Below the pieces are notes generated by a model. The model did no database searches, was not told the origin of the DNA, and worked only from the letters and a program-made list of their open reading frames with translations. Both the position numbers and the translations under genes were made by a program. From Sipunculus nudus (taxonomy: Eukaryota > Annelida > Sipuncula > Golfingiida > Sipunculidae), in the NCBI GenBank assembly GCA_026874595.1, contig CM049310.1, positions 20,436,058-20,500,057 of the forward strand: a stretch of DNA of 64,000 nucleotides, in the 5' to 3' direction. Below are positions 35,111 through 47,366 of this stretch, one piece after another (within the stretch, counting starts at the first letter, position 1; each line of letters begins with the position of its first letter).

Positions 35111-36256
35111 CTGCAAATATTTCCAAAAATCATGTTACCTGGGCTGACTAAAATATCACACATCAGGTTCAAGAACTGCAAGAGACAGGTTAATATGCTT
35201 TAATTTCACATCATACACCCTGTGTACTTCTTAAGAAAAATACATAAATGCATTTGGTGTGAAGTAACTACATGACTGAAATCATACTATTCCATACAAT
35301 GTACACAAACAATAATAAAAGAAATGTTACATATTATTTACTTACTAAGGTAAGCAAATAAACTGTATATAAGCACTTTGCTTAAACTCATAAATATTTG
35401 TGTATAATTCTTGTTTAAAAAGATACCACACCCTTGATCAAGATCTTATTAAACCCTCTGGAACAATTCAAGAAAATAACAGTTACAGTCCTGGATATTC
35501 AGCTGCAAGTTGTTGTTAGACATATAAGTGGAGATGTATATCTAAAGCACTCATAAATCTGAGCAAACTGACCAAAAACCCAATGTTATCATCATCTGCT
35601 GCATTCAAAAATACATCAAATACATTATCAAACATAGTGACAAACTGAAATTCAAACTGTGCCAGTTAAACAAACAAACCACTCCTAAATAAAAATGAAA
35701 GTTTTCATATTTTATTCCATTTTATAATTCAAATATTAAGTAACATAATGCACTTGAAGTTATCTTGACTTGAATAAAATCACAGTCTGAATATCCTTGG
35801 AGACAAATGGGCTGAGAAGTGGGACCACAGTTTTGGGACTGATTTTGACTGTTTTGATACTGTAAAATCAAAACACTGATTTTGTTACAATATTCAAATG
35901 CAATAATATCCTAATCAAGTTCATTGACAAGTCATGGGCCACTCACTTGCCTTAAAGGGACAGTTCCTAATTAATTTTTACAATATGAACACATTCACAG
36001 CCCAACTGAGCAAATAACGAAACCAGTAGTAACAAAAATAATTTTAGCATATCAATCTACTGATTTTGTTGACCTTTTACAACCTTTTTGTCACTATAAG
36101 ATTTTACAGCCTTGTTGTAACAGTAACATTTTTACAACCTGCTCGTAATAGTTAAAGTCAATGATTACAGGTACAGCGACCAGAGTGCGCCTGCCAGTGC
36201 GTGCCTACAGGCGGGACCCCTGTCCGCACTCTCCAGCTAGGCAGCACGGGGCCCAC

Positions 36257-36392
36257 CTGAGGACGCTGTTGGGGTGGATGGACCCTGTGACGGCACGTTT
36301 GAGAACTTGGCAGCATACAAACTTGCCTCCTCCTGGCCTTTACTGATGTTTTTCTTGAAGCGGATTCGCTTGTTTCCAAACCAGTTGGACAC
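36257..36392 (-). CDS. PBX/extradenticle, homeodomain helix-3 exon, version B
   Basis: The acceptor ATGTGCAG|GTGTCC and donor TCCTCAG|gtgggc bound 136 bp, phase 0 in and phase 1 out. It encodes [20 protein letters not shown] then EEASLYAAK and a Ser/Pro-rich end with [12 protein letters not shown]48, F49, G50 and N51 of the homeodomain recognition helix are present. Relative to version A it has Phe for Tyr after NKRIR and Ser for Gly after KKNI, plus a different tail. It is in the same gene and strand as version A, has the same phases, and lies 1.2 kb downstream of it in the direction of transcription. Confidence 0.88.
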
Positions 36393-37433
36393 CTGCACAT
36401 GTACATGATTGTACAGAATCAGTCCTCATCTTGAATGTGGCCCCATGTTCTATTTACTTGTTGGGATGGCAAGATATGCAAACGACGCAATAGTTCAAAT
36501 AAAAAGACAACAGTCCTACATCAGAATATCATCGGTTTAAAATTTGGGGAGTTGGATGCACAATGTGACCCCCCACTGTCATTGGTCTGATCAGTTCTTG
36601 GCCCTGTGCCAGGCCTGGTAGTTAAACTTGGGAGAACCTTGCTATACAAAGCAGCAGATAATGAGGAGATACAGAACCACTGCATGATAAGTAGACAGGA
36701 TGAAAATATTAAATAAATTGTCACTATTGTAGAGGATTCATTCCTTTAGTTGCTTTGGCAAATGGGGAAATTGCACAGTATTAAATTCATTAATCTGAAT
36801 GTCTAACACAATGACTTAACCTTCAATGAACCATAATCTTCAGATGAAGATTTTACAATTAGAAAAATGTTGTATTTCCACCTATTTGTCACAAAAATTA
36901 AACTTGGTTGCCCCAGACCTTCATCTAGAATCAATATTTTCAAAACGTGTATAGTGTTAGCATTTTCTCATCTTGGGCATTTGTAATCTTTCCACCGTCA
37001 TTAGAGAAATTTGCTCCAGAGTACCCTTTGGATTAGAGTCACTATCCAGTTTTAATTACAGCAGTTCTTGCCATCCCCTGAGAGAACATGTGGCAGGACA
37101 CAGTGAGGCACAAAGACACCGAGTAGCAAACACAAGAGGGAACCACCACCACTAGTGTCATCAGGCAGTTCTGTTCATCACCTTTACACTTTCTACTTTA
37201 AATCTTTCAGACCACGATGTCAGTAACGATCACAAAATCAAAAATATCAGCAACAGATTGAGGTATGGCAAACTTTTTTTCATCTTGCAAAGAATCAACT
37301 TAAAAAGGTCCAAGTTATTTTAAATAATCAATAGAAACTGACATGTGTCCAGAAGCGGAAAAAGTGTAGGTAGGCTTAGATAGGACACAACTGCTTGATG
37401 ACCCTAGTTTGACCTCTAGTGCCGTGGACTAAC

Positions 37434-37590
37434 CTGGACTAGAGGCGTCAGCAGTGGCATGCGGTGGCACTTGGTTGGTTACGGTAGCGGCAGACGCAGC
37501 AGCTTTGGCTGCATACAAATTAGCCTCTTCCTGGGCTTTTCCGATGTTCTTCTTATACCTGATACGCTTGTTACCAAACCAGTTGGACAC
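37434..37590 (-). CDS. PBX/extradenticle, homeodomain helix-3 exon, version A
   Basis: The acceptor AATGTAG|GTGTCC and donor AGTCCAG|gttagt bound 157 bp, phase 0 in and phase 1 out. It encodes [20 protein letters not shown] then EEANLYAAK and an Ala/Thr-rich tail. This is nearly identical to the same segment of vertebrate PBX1 ([21 protein letters not shown]-type), so it is the canonical form. It supplies the DNA recognition helix and the helix that follows the homeodomain and stabilises Hox contact. Reading through its donor gives an immediate stop. Confidence 0.93.
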
Positions 37591-38856
37591 CTACATTCAA
37601 ACAAATAAAACCATGCATTAGATTTTGCTAAACAGACTTTGGTTTGTTGGGTAAAGAGCCAACTTTTTGTCTGGTGTCATTATTAATGCCATTAAAAATG
37701 TGGTCAATGTTGAAAATATAGTGCAAAAAATTAAAGTGACAGTACCAAACTATGGAACAATCAATGAAATGATAATAACAGTTTTCCTTAAATAATAATC
37801 ACTGCCTAACAACAAAAAGAATTGTCGTGAATAAACAGCTAAGGAAATAATATAAATAACTATATGAGAAACATTTTTTTTCATTTTGAAAAATGAGAAA
37901 AATTTTAAAGTTCCTTGTGTTTTTACTTGTCATTACTGTAAACTTTTTTTCCATATGAAACCCTTGCTGAAAAGAATGAAATGCAGACAAATGATACAAC
38001 TTTTCTCAGGTGGGACTGAGTCCATGCAAATTGTGTTGTAATAGAACTCTGGATATGTTACACACCTAACCAAAACCAGTGAGGTTGCAAAAGATTTGTT
38101 ACAGTGGAATAAAGTTTACATTGTTAATCAAATGCAACTGGTTTGGCGAACAAGTGCATCGGGGTGAGCATAGCACTACAACAGTCACAGGGGCAGGAAA
38201 CAAGGAGCACAGAAAACCAGGATAAATATATCAGCATTTAGCGAGACATATGCTTTACAGAGAATAATCAGGGAAATGCTTACATCAGCTGCACATGAAG
38301 TTGGATCTTAATTACACAGCAGCTTGTCACAAAATGGGTTTGAAAGGTTGCAACTGTTCAAAGGGTTATCACAAGATCTTAAACGTGCAGCATCGAGCAA
38401 AATCAATGCATGGCCACAGATCATAAACGATCATGCACATCTTAATATTGTATATATAAACTTAATATGAACTTAATTTAACTCAATTTTGCATATATTT
38501 ATGGTCTTACAAGATTTATTACCATCAAACAGACACTGTAAACTAGACGGTTCATTAATGCAGTGTCTATGTGCAGATACCTCTGCAAAACATTTCCTCA
38601 TCAAACCTGGCAACCAAAGAAACGTTTCAAAGAGCACAAAGTAATGATTTGCATATCTTCATAATGTTAATTGAAATTATTTTATCTTAATATTTTTTTT
38701 AAATGTCAAATATTAACACTGGTCAGGAGAAGTTAAATAATAACTTGTTCAGAATATATATTTTATATCAACACCTGAACAAATTTATCGGACAGAATTA
38801 CCATTTGCATATTGTCTCTCTATCTGCCTTATGACAACAGGATTTGAACCCCATAC

Positions 38857-38992
38857 CTGTGAGACTGTTATGGAACACTTTCTGGCTAGTTCCTCCTTAG
38901 CCTCTTCACTGGGGTAGGGGTTACTGAGATGGGAGTAGAAGTACTCGTTCAGGATTTCTGTGGCTTGTTTGGAGAAATTCCGCCTCTTTCTC
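38857..38992 (-). CDS. PBX/extradenticle, homeodomain N-terminal exon (TALE loop)
   Basis: The acceptor CATTGCAG|GAGAAAG and donor TCACAG|gtatgg bound 136 bp, entering in phase 2 and leaving in phase 0. It encodes [20 protein letters not shown], then [20 protein letters not shown] and ITVSQ. The three extra residues between helices 1 and 2 (SNPYP) mark the TALE class. Together with either helix-3 exon it gives a complete 63-residue homeodomain. PBC proteins bind DNA with Hox and Meis partners in the nucleus. The match to PBX1 is almost residue for residue. Confidence 0.96.
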
Positions 38993-39991
38993 CTGCAATG
39001 GAATATTTCCATCTAAAAATCAAGTGGATCAATACATTTCAGGTGGAGAGCTGTAAGTGATCAGAACTCATAGTTTGTTTGGACAAATTTGGACATTCTT
39101 TTGAAATTTCCATACATGGAGCTCAAGTGCGAGAAATAAATTAAGGACTGTTAGTTTCAACTGCACTTAATACTTCATTGCTGTGTGTGCCCATATCAAT
39201 ATTGCATGAACTATTTAAGTTAGCAGGTCCATCAGAGACAAGTGCCCACTATATACCATTAATGCTGGTATAGTTAAACCTTAAAATCACAAACAAAATT
39301 ATTGTGATTATGAAAATCATGGACCAACCAGCAATGTTGATATATGCTAGATCAAGTTGAAAACCACCAATCTGAGAAATACATACAATGCCTAACAGGA
39401 CCTTCATATGTAGCAGAGCTGTGTAATTACCAAAACTGAGTACAATGAACCTTTTCAAATATGGACAAGTTTAATGTGTGAGAAAGTATCCCCTGAAATG
39501 TCAAGTTCCCCTTTCTTCAAACCAAAAACTTATTTTCTAGATTAATTCAATTGAACAACATGACGTTTCACATTAGGCTGCATTTGCTGTATAGGTAGGA
39601 ATGAAACCTACAAGAATGAAAATTGCCAAGAGGGAAAAACTAAAATTTAGTGATCCTGAAATTTTATATTATTCAATTATAAAGTGCCTATGTGTTGCAC
39701 AAATCAGGCAAAACTGATATAATTTCCCGTGTGGTTTGACTAAAGGTACTTGTAAAGGTAGTAGAGTCACCACGTCAAGCAGACTAAAAAAAAAGGCGAG
39801 TGCAGAAGATCCAAAAATCTTCTCAAATGCACATGTTGCATTTTTTCACAATCCATGGATGGATGCAAGAACACGCTTTAAGTTTATTTTCTTAAAATAA
39901 TTATTTCACTAACTGACAGCTCAGTAGATGACACTTACTATCCCCCTTCAGGACCAGCTGAGGAGGCTGATACCTGTGCACCTTTTCTTAC

Positions 39992-40182
39992 CTGGCATCC
40001 AGGAAACGAGACCTCAGGATCATTACAGCTTCACAGGTGCTCTGTTTCAGCTGCATCTCGATGGCAGCGAATTTCTTTCTGATGATGCTGACCATGCGCT
40101 CAATTTCTTTAGGAGCAATTGGACGGGTGCGACTTTGCTCTCTTAACAAGTTAACCACATGAGTTGTGAATTCAGTGCATGC
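39992..40182 (-). CDS. PBX/extradenticle, PBC-B domain exon
   Basis: The acceptor TTTGTAG|GCATGC and donor ATGCCAG|gtaaga bound 191 bp, phase 0 in and phase 2 out. It encodes [20 protein letters not shown], then [20 protein letters not shown] and an [16 protein letters not shown] end, joining to Arg of the homeodomain. This is the PBC-B half of the N-terminal PBC domain. In PBX it contributes to Meis/Prep binding and nuclear export control. Very close to vertebrate PBX. Confidence 0.96.
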
Positions 40183-43050
40183 CTACAAACAAAAAGGTGG
40201 TTCTTTTATATTACTTAACTTTAAACCTACACAAAATCTTAAATTTAAATGTACCTGATGTACAAATGTACCTGAACTGTTTTCATAGTATTGATTCTTT
40301 TTAATTTAAGAATATTAAAATCATAAAGTACATAAGACAGTAATTTGACAATACTTGAAGCATTAAACTACATGTCTAAACGTAACTACAATCATAACTA
40401 GATTCTGTCCTGAAATTTTTCTTGTATCCAAGGTAACATCACACTCCATTCACCAACATGTTTATGAATTAGATGATTATTACATATGCCCAACCTGAGA
40501 TATTCCAAGTGCTAATACAGGAGGATATTTAACTATTGAATTACAAAACATGACATTTTGCATGAGCAGTTACAACTGCACAGAAGAACAAGTCTGGAAT
40601 TAAGAAATGAAAGAAATAACTGGATCTCTATCCTAACTTAACAGCAAATAAAAGTATAAACTATGATATTTAATTTACTTCCAGTGATACTGATATATAT
40701 CACCAACTTGAGGAATTTAATTTACCAGGAAACTGTTATATTCCACAGGAAATCTGAATAAAGACATCTGTTTGAATTAATTTAGGGTACCAAAAACGAC
40801 AAGCTTTCTCTGTATGGCTTCATTGCTGCATGTAAATAACACACAAAGGAGTAATACCTGACAAGATTAAACAAAAAGAGAAAAGAAAAACATCTGACTG
40901 ATGTGACATAACCAATCAAACCAACTAGTTATAATCCCTCAGCATCAGTTTAAACGGAGCAAATCCTCTTTGTTAGGGGGACGTAATGGGATAAAATAAC
41001 CTTTCTCAATTACCCAACAATGCTAGCCATTTAAAAGACAGTAGAATTCTCCAAGCTTACACTATAAACATCTCAAAGGCCCATTTGTGGAAACTTGTAT
41101 TCACTTGTTCCCTAATGGGCTTGCGGGCTCAAGCTGTTGGGAGTCCCACCATAGCCCCGTCTTGGTGGAAGATAAAGTACCACCTAAAATTACCCTGGCC
41201 TTCAAATGATAAAATAAAGCTGCAGAAAGATCAATAATGCTCCTTTAAAATTTGCTACCCAGACCGCAAGCCTGGCTGCTCTGAATGCAACAGAGCAGCA
41301 TCTGAGCTAGATGGCCAGGATTAATCCCTGCAAAACAAAGCTGACAAACTCCTGACACAAGGGTGGCCCAGAGAGTGAGGGTGCACAGGGGTCAAACTAG
41401 TTATGAATGTCCATGCACTCACACAGAAATCTGATCTGCATGAGGTCGATCAGCACTGCCTGATCAAGGAGCACTGCACACAATGCCAACCAGGGTCTGA
41501 ATCACTCAGAAAGCATGCACTGTTGGTAACAAAGACACAGTCACCACCATTTCACTCAGTGATATTACACTAGCCTGCCCCCTCTTACCAAAGCAAATCA
41601 CGAAATTAAACACCAGTATTCAAGGTATTTCACATATCTTCGTGAAGTATACAAAAAGATTTACAAGAAATATAGCCAAAATTCAAATATACATATATAT
41701 ATATATATATGTTACAGTCATTGTGTAAAATCGGTCAATTTGTAAACTGCCTGAAATCTGTACTAATTCTGGATTGACCCAGTCATGATCCCAACAGGGA
41801 TTCAGACTGGCCTAAATAATGATCTTTAATTAACAACAAAAGGAAGGACCTCCAGCTCAAGACAAATTTACATACTAACATCATGTCCACAAAGCCCTTT
41901 TAAATGGTCAGATCAATGTTGGAATGTTTATACTTTTATAAAATGTTTCACTTTCTCATGTTTTAGATATAGAATTGATATATTTAGATTCCTGTGATTC
42001 ATGAAGGTAATGTTGCAATTTTATGTTGCAGCATATTGTATTATCATTTGTCTTTTATCAGTATTGTTGATAATATAAATTTTGTAATACAAAATTATGT
42101 AGATATTATTCATTTTGTAAAATGTACTGAAGACCAGTAATGCAAGAATGCATTGACGTCCACACCATTATTCTATTTACAATTTTTTGTTCATCAATTT
42201 TTATATTTCAGATTAAACAAATATTAAGTTTTGGTAGAATAGGCAGAAGTATTCCTTAATTCCAATAACTGGTTCTTCCTATAGATTGTATTTGTCCAAC
42301 AGGCTACTCAAGTTCTTCATTTTATATGTTCATTTGTTCAACTAATTCTTCAACCTGTATTAGAAGGTTAACATATAAATTAACAATTTTATTATGAAGG
42401 AAGTAAAGACTTAAGTTCATGTGTAGTCCGAAATCAGAGGAAAATTTCTGTTACTTTAATGGTATATGCTGCAATAATCAGAATTTTGTTCACTCACAGA
42501 TTAGAGCTGGACCGAATCCTGAAGTGGGTTTGGACCAGTCAAAATCTCAATCTCGGACTAAATTCCAACAGGGAATCAGTACGACCTGTTTTCTGCTGGA
42601 TCAGATCCCGATCAGGGTTTAGGCCAGAACTAACCCTGGTTGAGATCTGGTCTGGACCAATGTATCATGTTCCATACTGGGATCTGGGCCTTGACATAAA
42701 TATGTATATTAAAACTGGATAATCTCTACCCTCAAAACATAGCACGTTCAGCTCCAGAACAATGCTTTATTGCTGTTATACCATATAACTAGAAGGGTAG
42801 TCCAGGAATACAAACATGACTCTGCTGGGATCCAAAATAAACTTTGTCAAGTGCAACACTGAAGAATGTAATGACTAATGACAATCAAATGACTGGACCA
42901 CAGCTAGGGTTTAGAACTTAGCCAGTTCCTGATACCAGTGAATGGCTCTGGCCCTGACCAGGATAAAGAAACTGTATGGTCTCACAACAGTACAAATCCT
43001 TTAAAACTGAATTAATTTTATGGTTATCTAGATCTGATAGATCACCTAAA

Positions 43051-43633
43051 CAAGGGACCCATGGGTCACTGTGCTCAGCTGAAGCTGACCTTGAAGGTAA
43101 AAACTAAAAATAATATCAAATGGAGATAAAGTCTAAGAGGAAGACGTAATATGGGCCATGGTTGGATTATATGATTGGTTTGTATTGATGAGCAAGAAAT
43201 TGTTACAATTAATATTTTGTGACCTGACCATGTGTTTCCTAATGTTGAAACTGAAGCATGTAAGCATTTTTTGAACTAATGATCTGTACTATTACCATGA
43301 TCATTAGTTGGCTTTTTGATTAACTACTGACATTTCAATAGTTTACTCATTTGTTCAATTGAATCTATTCTTTTATATGTATAATTAAATATAAGAATTT
43401 TTTTTGTGTGAAATGTATACAGTTGAAATATAACTAATGTCCCCAGTCCACAGATGAAGGGACTTGGTGGTGGTGGTGGTGGTGGGGGGGGGGGTGTTGT
43501 GGAATGGTGGGAGTTACAACATATCTGTATTATTTTAGCGTATATACATAGGATTTTCACTTAATTCAACAATGCTTGCAGGATTAAAAAGTTCATTCAT
43601 GATTACTTAATATTACTTACAGTCAGCTGAGCT
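43051..43633 (+). mobile_element. TCAGCTGA-ended interspersed element, copy 2 (short)
   Basis: It begins CAAGGGACCCATGGGTCAC then TGTGCTCAGCTGA and ends ACAGTCAGCTGAGCT, the same ends as at 21808-23712. It is only 583 bp and lacks the internal modules. It holds a (GGT)n/poly-G tract. It lies in a PBX intron close to the PBC exon and is not flanked by a tandem array. Confidence 0.55.
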
Positions 43634-43826
43634 GAAAAAGTTACTTGGTTGTTACCCTTACTCTCAAAAAAATTTCTCCAAAACCTGCCCATGACCTTAT
43701 AAAGTAATGTTGCTGCCAGACAGGTAAATTATAAACCCACAATGAAAATTAATATCTCACAATTAGGATACAACAACAGTTTCTGAGGCTGCTTATTTTA
43801 ACTACACACACAGCACACTGACCTAC

Positions 43827-44077
43827 CTGTTCATATTTTTCCAGCTCTGTATGGTATATTTGTCTGATTTGGGCAAGCTTGGCTCTGTAATCGGAGTGTT
43901 CAATAGCATTATCTGGTGTCCCTGGGCCACCTGAAACAGCCTGTGATGCAGCACTGGCTGCTGAGGACCCCCCTCCCTTCTCAGGACCGGCAACTCCCTC
44001 TGCTATCAACATGTTATCCAGCCGCATCAATTGAGGGTCTGGTGGCTCATCCTCCTGTGCCCCTCGGATGCTCAAAA
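43827..44077 (-). CDS. PBX/extradenticle, PBC-A/linker exon
   Basis: The acceptor TTTTACAG|TTTTGAGC and donor GAACAG|gtaggt bound 251 bp, entering in phase 1 and leaving in phase 0. After a split Val and Leu it encodes [20 protein letters not shown], then [15 protein letters not shown], an Ala/Ser-rich linker, and [20 protein letters not shown] followed by KYEQ. This matches the end of PBC-A and start of PBC-B in vertebrate PBX, including the poly-Ala linker between them. The preceding exon, expected to encode the ILQQIMTITDQSL-type segment, was not found to the right within the window. Confidence 0.95.
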
Positions 44078-44770
44078 CTGTAAAAAAAAGAAATAAATAA
44101 ATAAACTAGAATGATACTCAGTGGAGCACATGTGTTCAGGAAGGAAATCATCCCTTTACCAAGAGTCAGCACCAAAATTCATAGGTTTCTTCCCTGGCCC
44201 ATGTTCCATAGCTCAAAAAAGTTCCATAGAAATCAAGCAGAGTAATTTACCAAATTCCTGTGAAGAGGAGGCAAGGTAAACATATCCTTATTGGTCAAAG
44301 TGAAAAAATAATTATCAGATCAATTAATACACAGATACGCTTATGACACTATAATGATAAGTTAACTCAGAGAGGTTCAAGAGATCAGCTAAAATCATGC
44401 CACTGTCACCTAACCTCCAGGTGGTCTTCATCCTCCTATCTTGGCACCTAATTATACTGTTTAAATTCACTTATTACATCATGACCAGTTATAACCCCTC
44501 ACGGCCATTTATAAACCCTGCATTTTTCTCATGAATTCATAAAGGAGTAATATACTGAACTGCCTATATGTGGTTGCTTCATCAACCAATCAACAGACCA
44601 TACACTGAAGGCCAACAAAATTCATTTATATTATTCTTTAAACTGCACTACACTGGTTATATGAAAGGTTTTATGACAAAAATTTGAAATTAAATTTACA
44701 CATATTAGCTATTATTAATTGTATGTAATTTCATCTTATATAAACGACAGATTGTTTTAATCCAGAAACA

Positions 44771-44965
44771 TCATATGGAGTATATTTCTCTAGTAGCGTT
44801 CCCAAGCTTGTTCCAGAGGTGATAAACAGGGGCGCAAATAAAGGCCAGCCATGCATAAAAGGTCACAGCTTTGACATACACATAAACAGAATACTGCTGA
44901 CAGGGCACACTGATGTATTCATTGCCAGACATTTTCTCCTTGGTTACCGCAAAGCACTGGTCCAT
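44771..44965 (-). CDS. Candidate small membrane protein or exon, unrecognised
   Basis: A 64-codon frame runs from ATG at 44965 to TGA at 44771. An in-frame TAA lies six codons upstream, so the frame could be complete. Codon use is balanced and more GC-rich than the surroundings. It contains SVPCQQYSVYVYVKAV followed by a hydrophobic helix TFYAWLAFICAPVY, suggesting one membrane segment with a short basic end. An AACAG|CAC acceptor-like site just upstream would also allow an internal exon. It lies only 0.7 kb from a PBX exon on the same strand, but resembles no PBX segment. I do not recognise the family. Confidence 0.28.
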   Translation of the reverse strand: MDQCFAVTKEKMSGNEYISVPCQQYSVYVYVKAVTFYAWLAFICAPVYHLWNKLGNATREIYSI

Positions 44966-46689
44966 TAACTGGTGCTGTTTTTAAACTTTCCCTTGGCATC
45001 TCAGACCACAGCACAACTGGATGTTCATGTCATTCTACCCCCCTCCCCCCTTCCCAAAACAACAAAATGTATCAATACTGTCATTCCATGTGACCATTAC
45101 AGAATCTAGCTGGTGATAGCAACTTAATCTAATAAAGACTTCTTTATTTAAATTCACCAGTTTTAATAAATACTAATGAAATAAATATCAACATACACAA
45201 GTTTTTGCTGACTTTGATTAATCAAGACTGATAAGTGCAAATGGCAGCTTTTTAATTGGTTTATGAACCAAAGTATGATGAAGATGAGGAATATTATGTA
45301 GATACCTATGATTTAAATGAATAAAAATTTTTCATCTTGCTCTTCAAATTCATATGTATAATAAATTTGTATACAAAATGGGAGATCACAGTGCTTATGC
45401 AAAATAAGCTCCCATGAACAGAACAGCCCTAAAGAAATGGGGATATCATGGATGAAATATGAAAAGTCATTACATACAAAACAAATAATGATGATTTGCA
45501 TCAACCAATTAATATGTATGTCAATTTATCTCACTATGTAAACAGACGCCTGACACAACCATGATTGTTTTACTGAGGTCAAATGAAATGAGCAGACATT
45601 TGATCTTGGAGGGTTATAAGAGTGGAATGAATTTTGATACCTGGTAGAATGCAGGTGTACTGTATAAATCATCATTTCTGACAATATCACATATAGAGAA
45701 AATAGCCTTATCTGTATCTGCATGCAACTCTGAACAAGGCCTAGAGGCCTAATGCAACCTGTGCACTGGGATAAACATCAAGGAATAATGCTTCCATGCT
45801 GGACTGTTACTTTTCACATACAAGTTTGACTTGCATATGTAAAATGCAAGCACTGAACATTTAGTACTGAAGTACATGCACCAATTACATAAATGTCACT
45901 GCTGAAAAAAGATATGTATAAAAATAAAATATGCACAATTTCAGGCTGATATATATTAACTCTCTCCAGAGAAAGCAGGTACATACACTGTGCAAAAGTC
46001 ATTGTAGATGGCGACACTATTCTTGTGTACAAGAAAGCCATCAAAGATGCAAAGACAGGTCAAAATATCAGGTCAATACATCAAACTTCTTTTGAGTCCG
46101 GTGCACTAAGCTGACCAGGCTTAGGGAGAAATGTAGTTGCCCCGAGTGGACATGAACAAATTGCTAGCTACAGCTCATGAACCGAGTGAACTCTTGATCT
46201 GTTAGATAATCTGATATAGTTGGCAATCTGCAAAAGCTATAATAAATCAATTGGCCTGTTGCCAAATCTAATATAGTTGGCAGTCTGCCAAGCTATTTAT
46301 TGATACAGACACAATCTTGGCCTGTTGGCCCTTACAAATTTAAAAAGACTTTGACTACAATTCTTTTTTTTCAAGCTGATATTATCAATTTTTTTATATT
46401 AAAATGCTACGACCCATCATTGATAAAGGTCCAATAATTCTGCTAAATATTATTTCAGTAAACTTGAACAAAGGCCACTGAGAATAATTTTTTTTACAAT
46501 GTAACAGAAGTTGACACAGCGGTTTTGCAGAAGAAGATATTTGCAGCCCTAAGTTTCAAAAAGGCTTACCAATGGCTACAGCTGTCTATACTCTACCAAA
46601 AATCAATGAACCCAATCTTTTCTTATACAACTAAAAGAACCCTACCCAAAGATAATTGTTTAAAAATAAAATGATTCTGCTTTTGTCAT
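44966..46689. other. Non-coding stretch, nothing recognised
   Basis: AT-rich sequence in the presumed first intron of PBX. Only short frames without coding character were seen. Confidence 0.4.
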
Positions 46690-47366
46690 AAAACTTTTTT
46701 AAGTTGAAAGAGGCAAAAATTATGAGGTTTTTGCCTGTAAAAAACAGGTCTCACAGGTGGCACCACAAAAACTGCAATTTCAAATATGAGTCATGTGACC
46801 AACATTTGCACAAAACTTTGTGATGCTAGTTCCTGTCGTTTCTGAGTTTATTATGTTAGTATGCATACTTGGCCAAATGACTTAAATGTTCAAATTCCTG
46901 CAACCCAAACCATTTGCTCAAACTTGACAGATCTCATCTCTGGGATTATTTATATGAAATATAAAACCATCTGACTGAATGGTTTCAGAGAGAAAGATAA
47001 TCAAAGATTTTTTAGCTTTTTCCTGTAAAATGTAAGTAAATGCAGGTGGCACCACAAAAAAGCTCATCCCACATCAATTGATACATAACAGAGTTTTGCA
47101 TTAAATTTGGGGATGCTAGCTCCAGCTGTTCCTGAGACATTGTGGGTAAATGTACTGATGACCGATTTTCCCTGTACAAAAAAGGTTCATGCAGGTGGTG
47201 CCACCAATACCTCCACAAAAATCAACAAACTGGAACCATTCGAACAAACTTGAGAGAGATGGTTACAGAGATTATTGAACAATTTGGCTGGACAGTTTCA
47301 GATAAGGTTTTTAAATTTTTTTTAGCATTTTCCCTCATAAAATCTCAGTAATTGCAGATAGCAAAA
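46690..47366 (+). repeat. Old array with GGTGGCACCAC core, left part
   Basis: Diverged repeats carry GCAGGTGGCACCACAAAAA (about 46751, 47043) or GCAGGTGGTGCCACC (about 47189), and GATGCTAG-TCC followed by TCTGAGA-type motifs. The same motifs resume at 49982-50090 beyond the inserted element, so this is one array split by an insertion. Confidence 0.55.

Larger units (their letters stand above)
33559..43826 (-). other. Introns between PBX exons
   Basis: The introns are AT-rich. Apart from the element at 43051-43633, a short (AT)n at about 41690-41711 and a (GGT)n/poly-G tract at 43465-43494, I recognise no repeats, RNAs or extra exons. The largest, 40183-43826, includes a stretch near 41100-41550 of higher GC that shows no coding signal. 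Confidence 0.5.
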
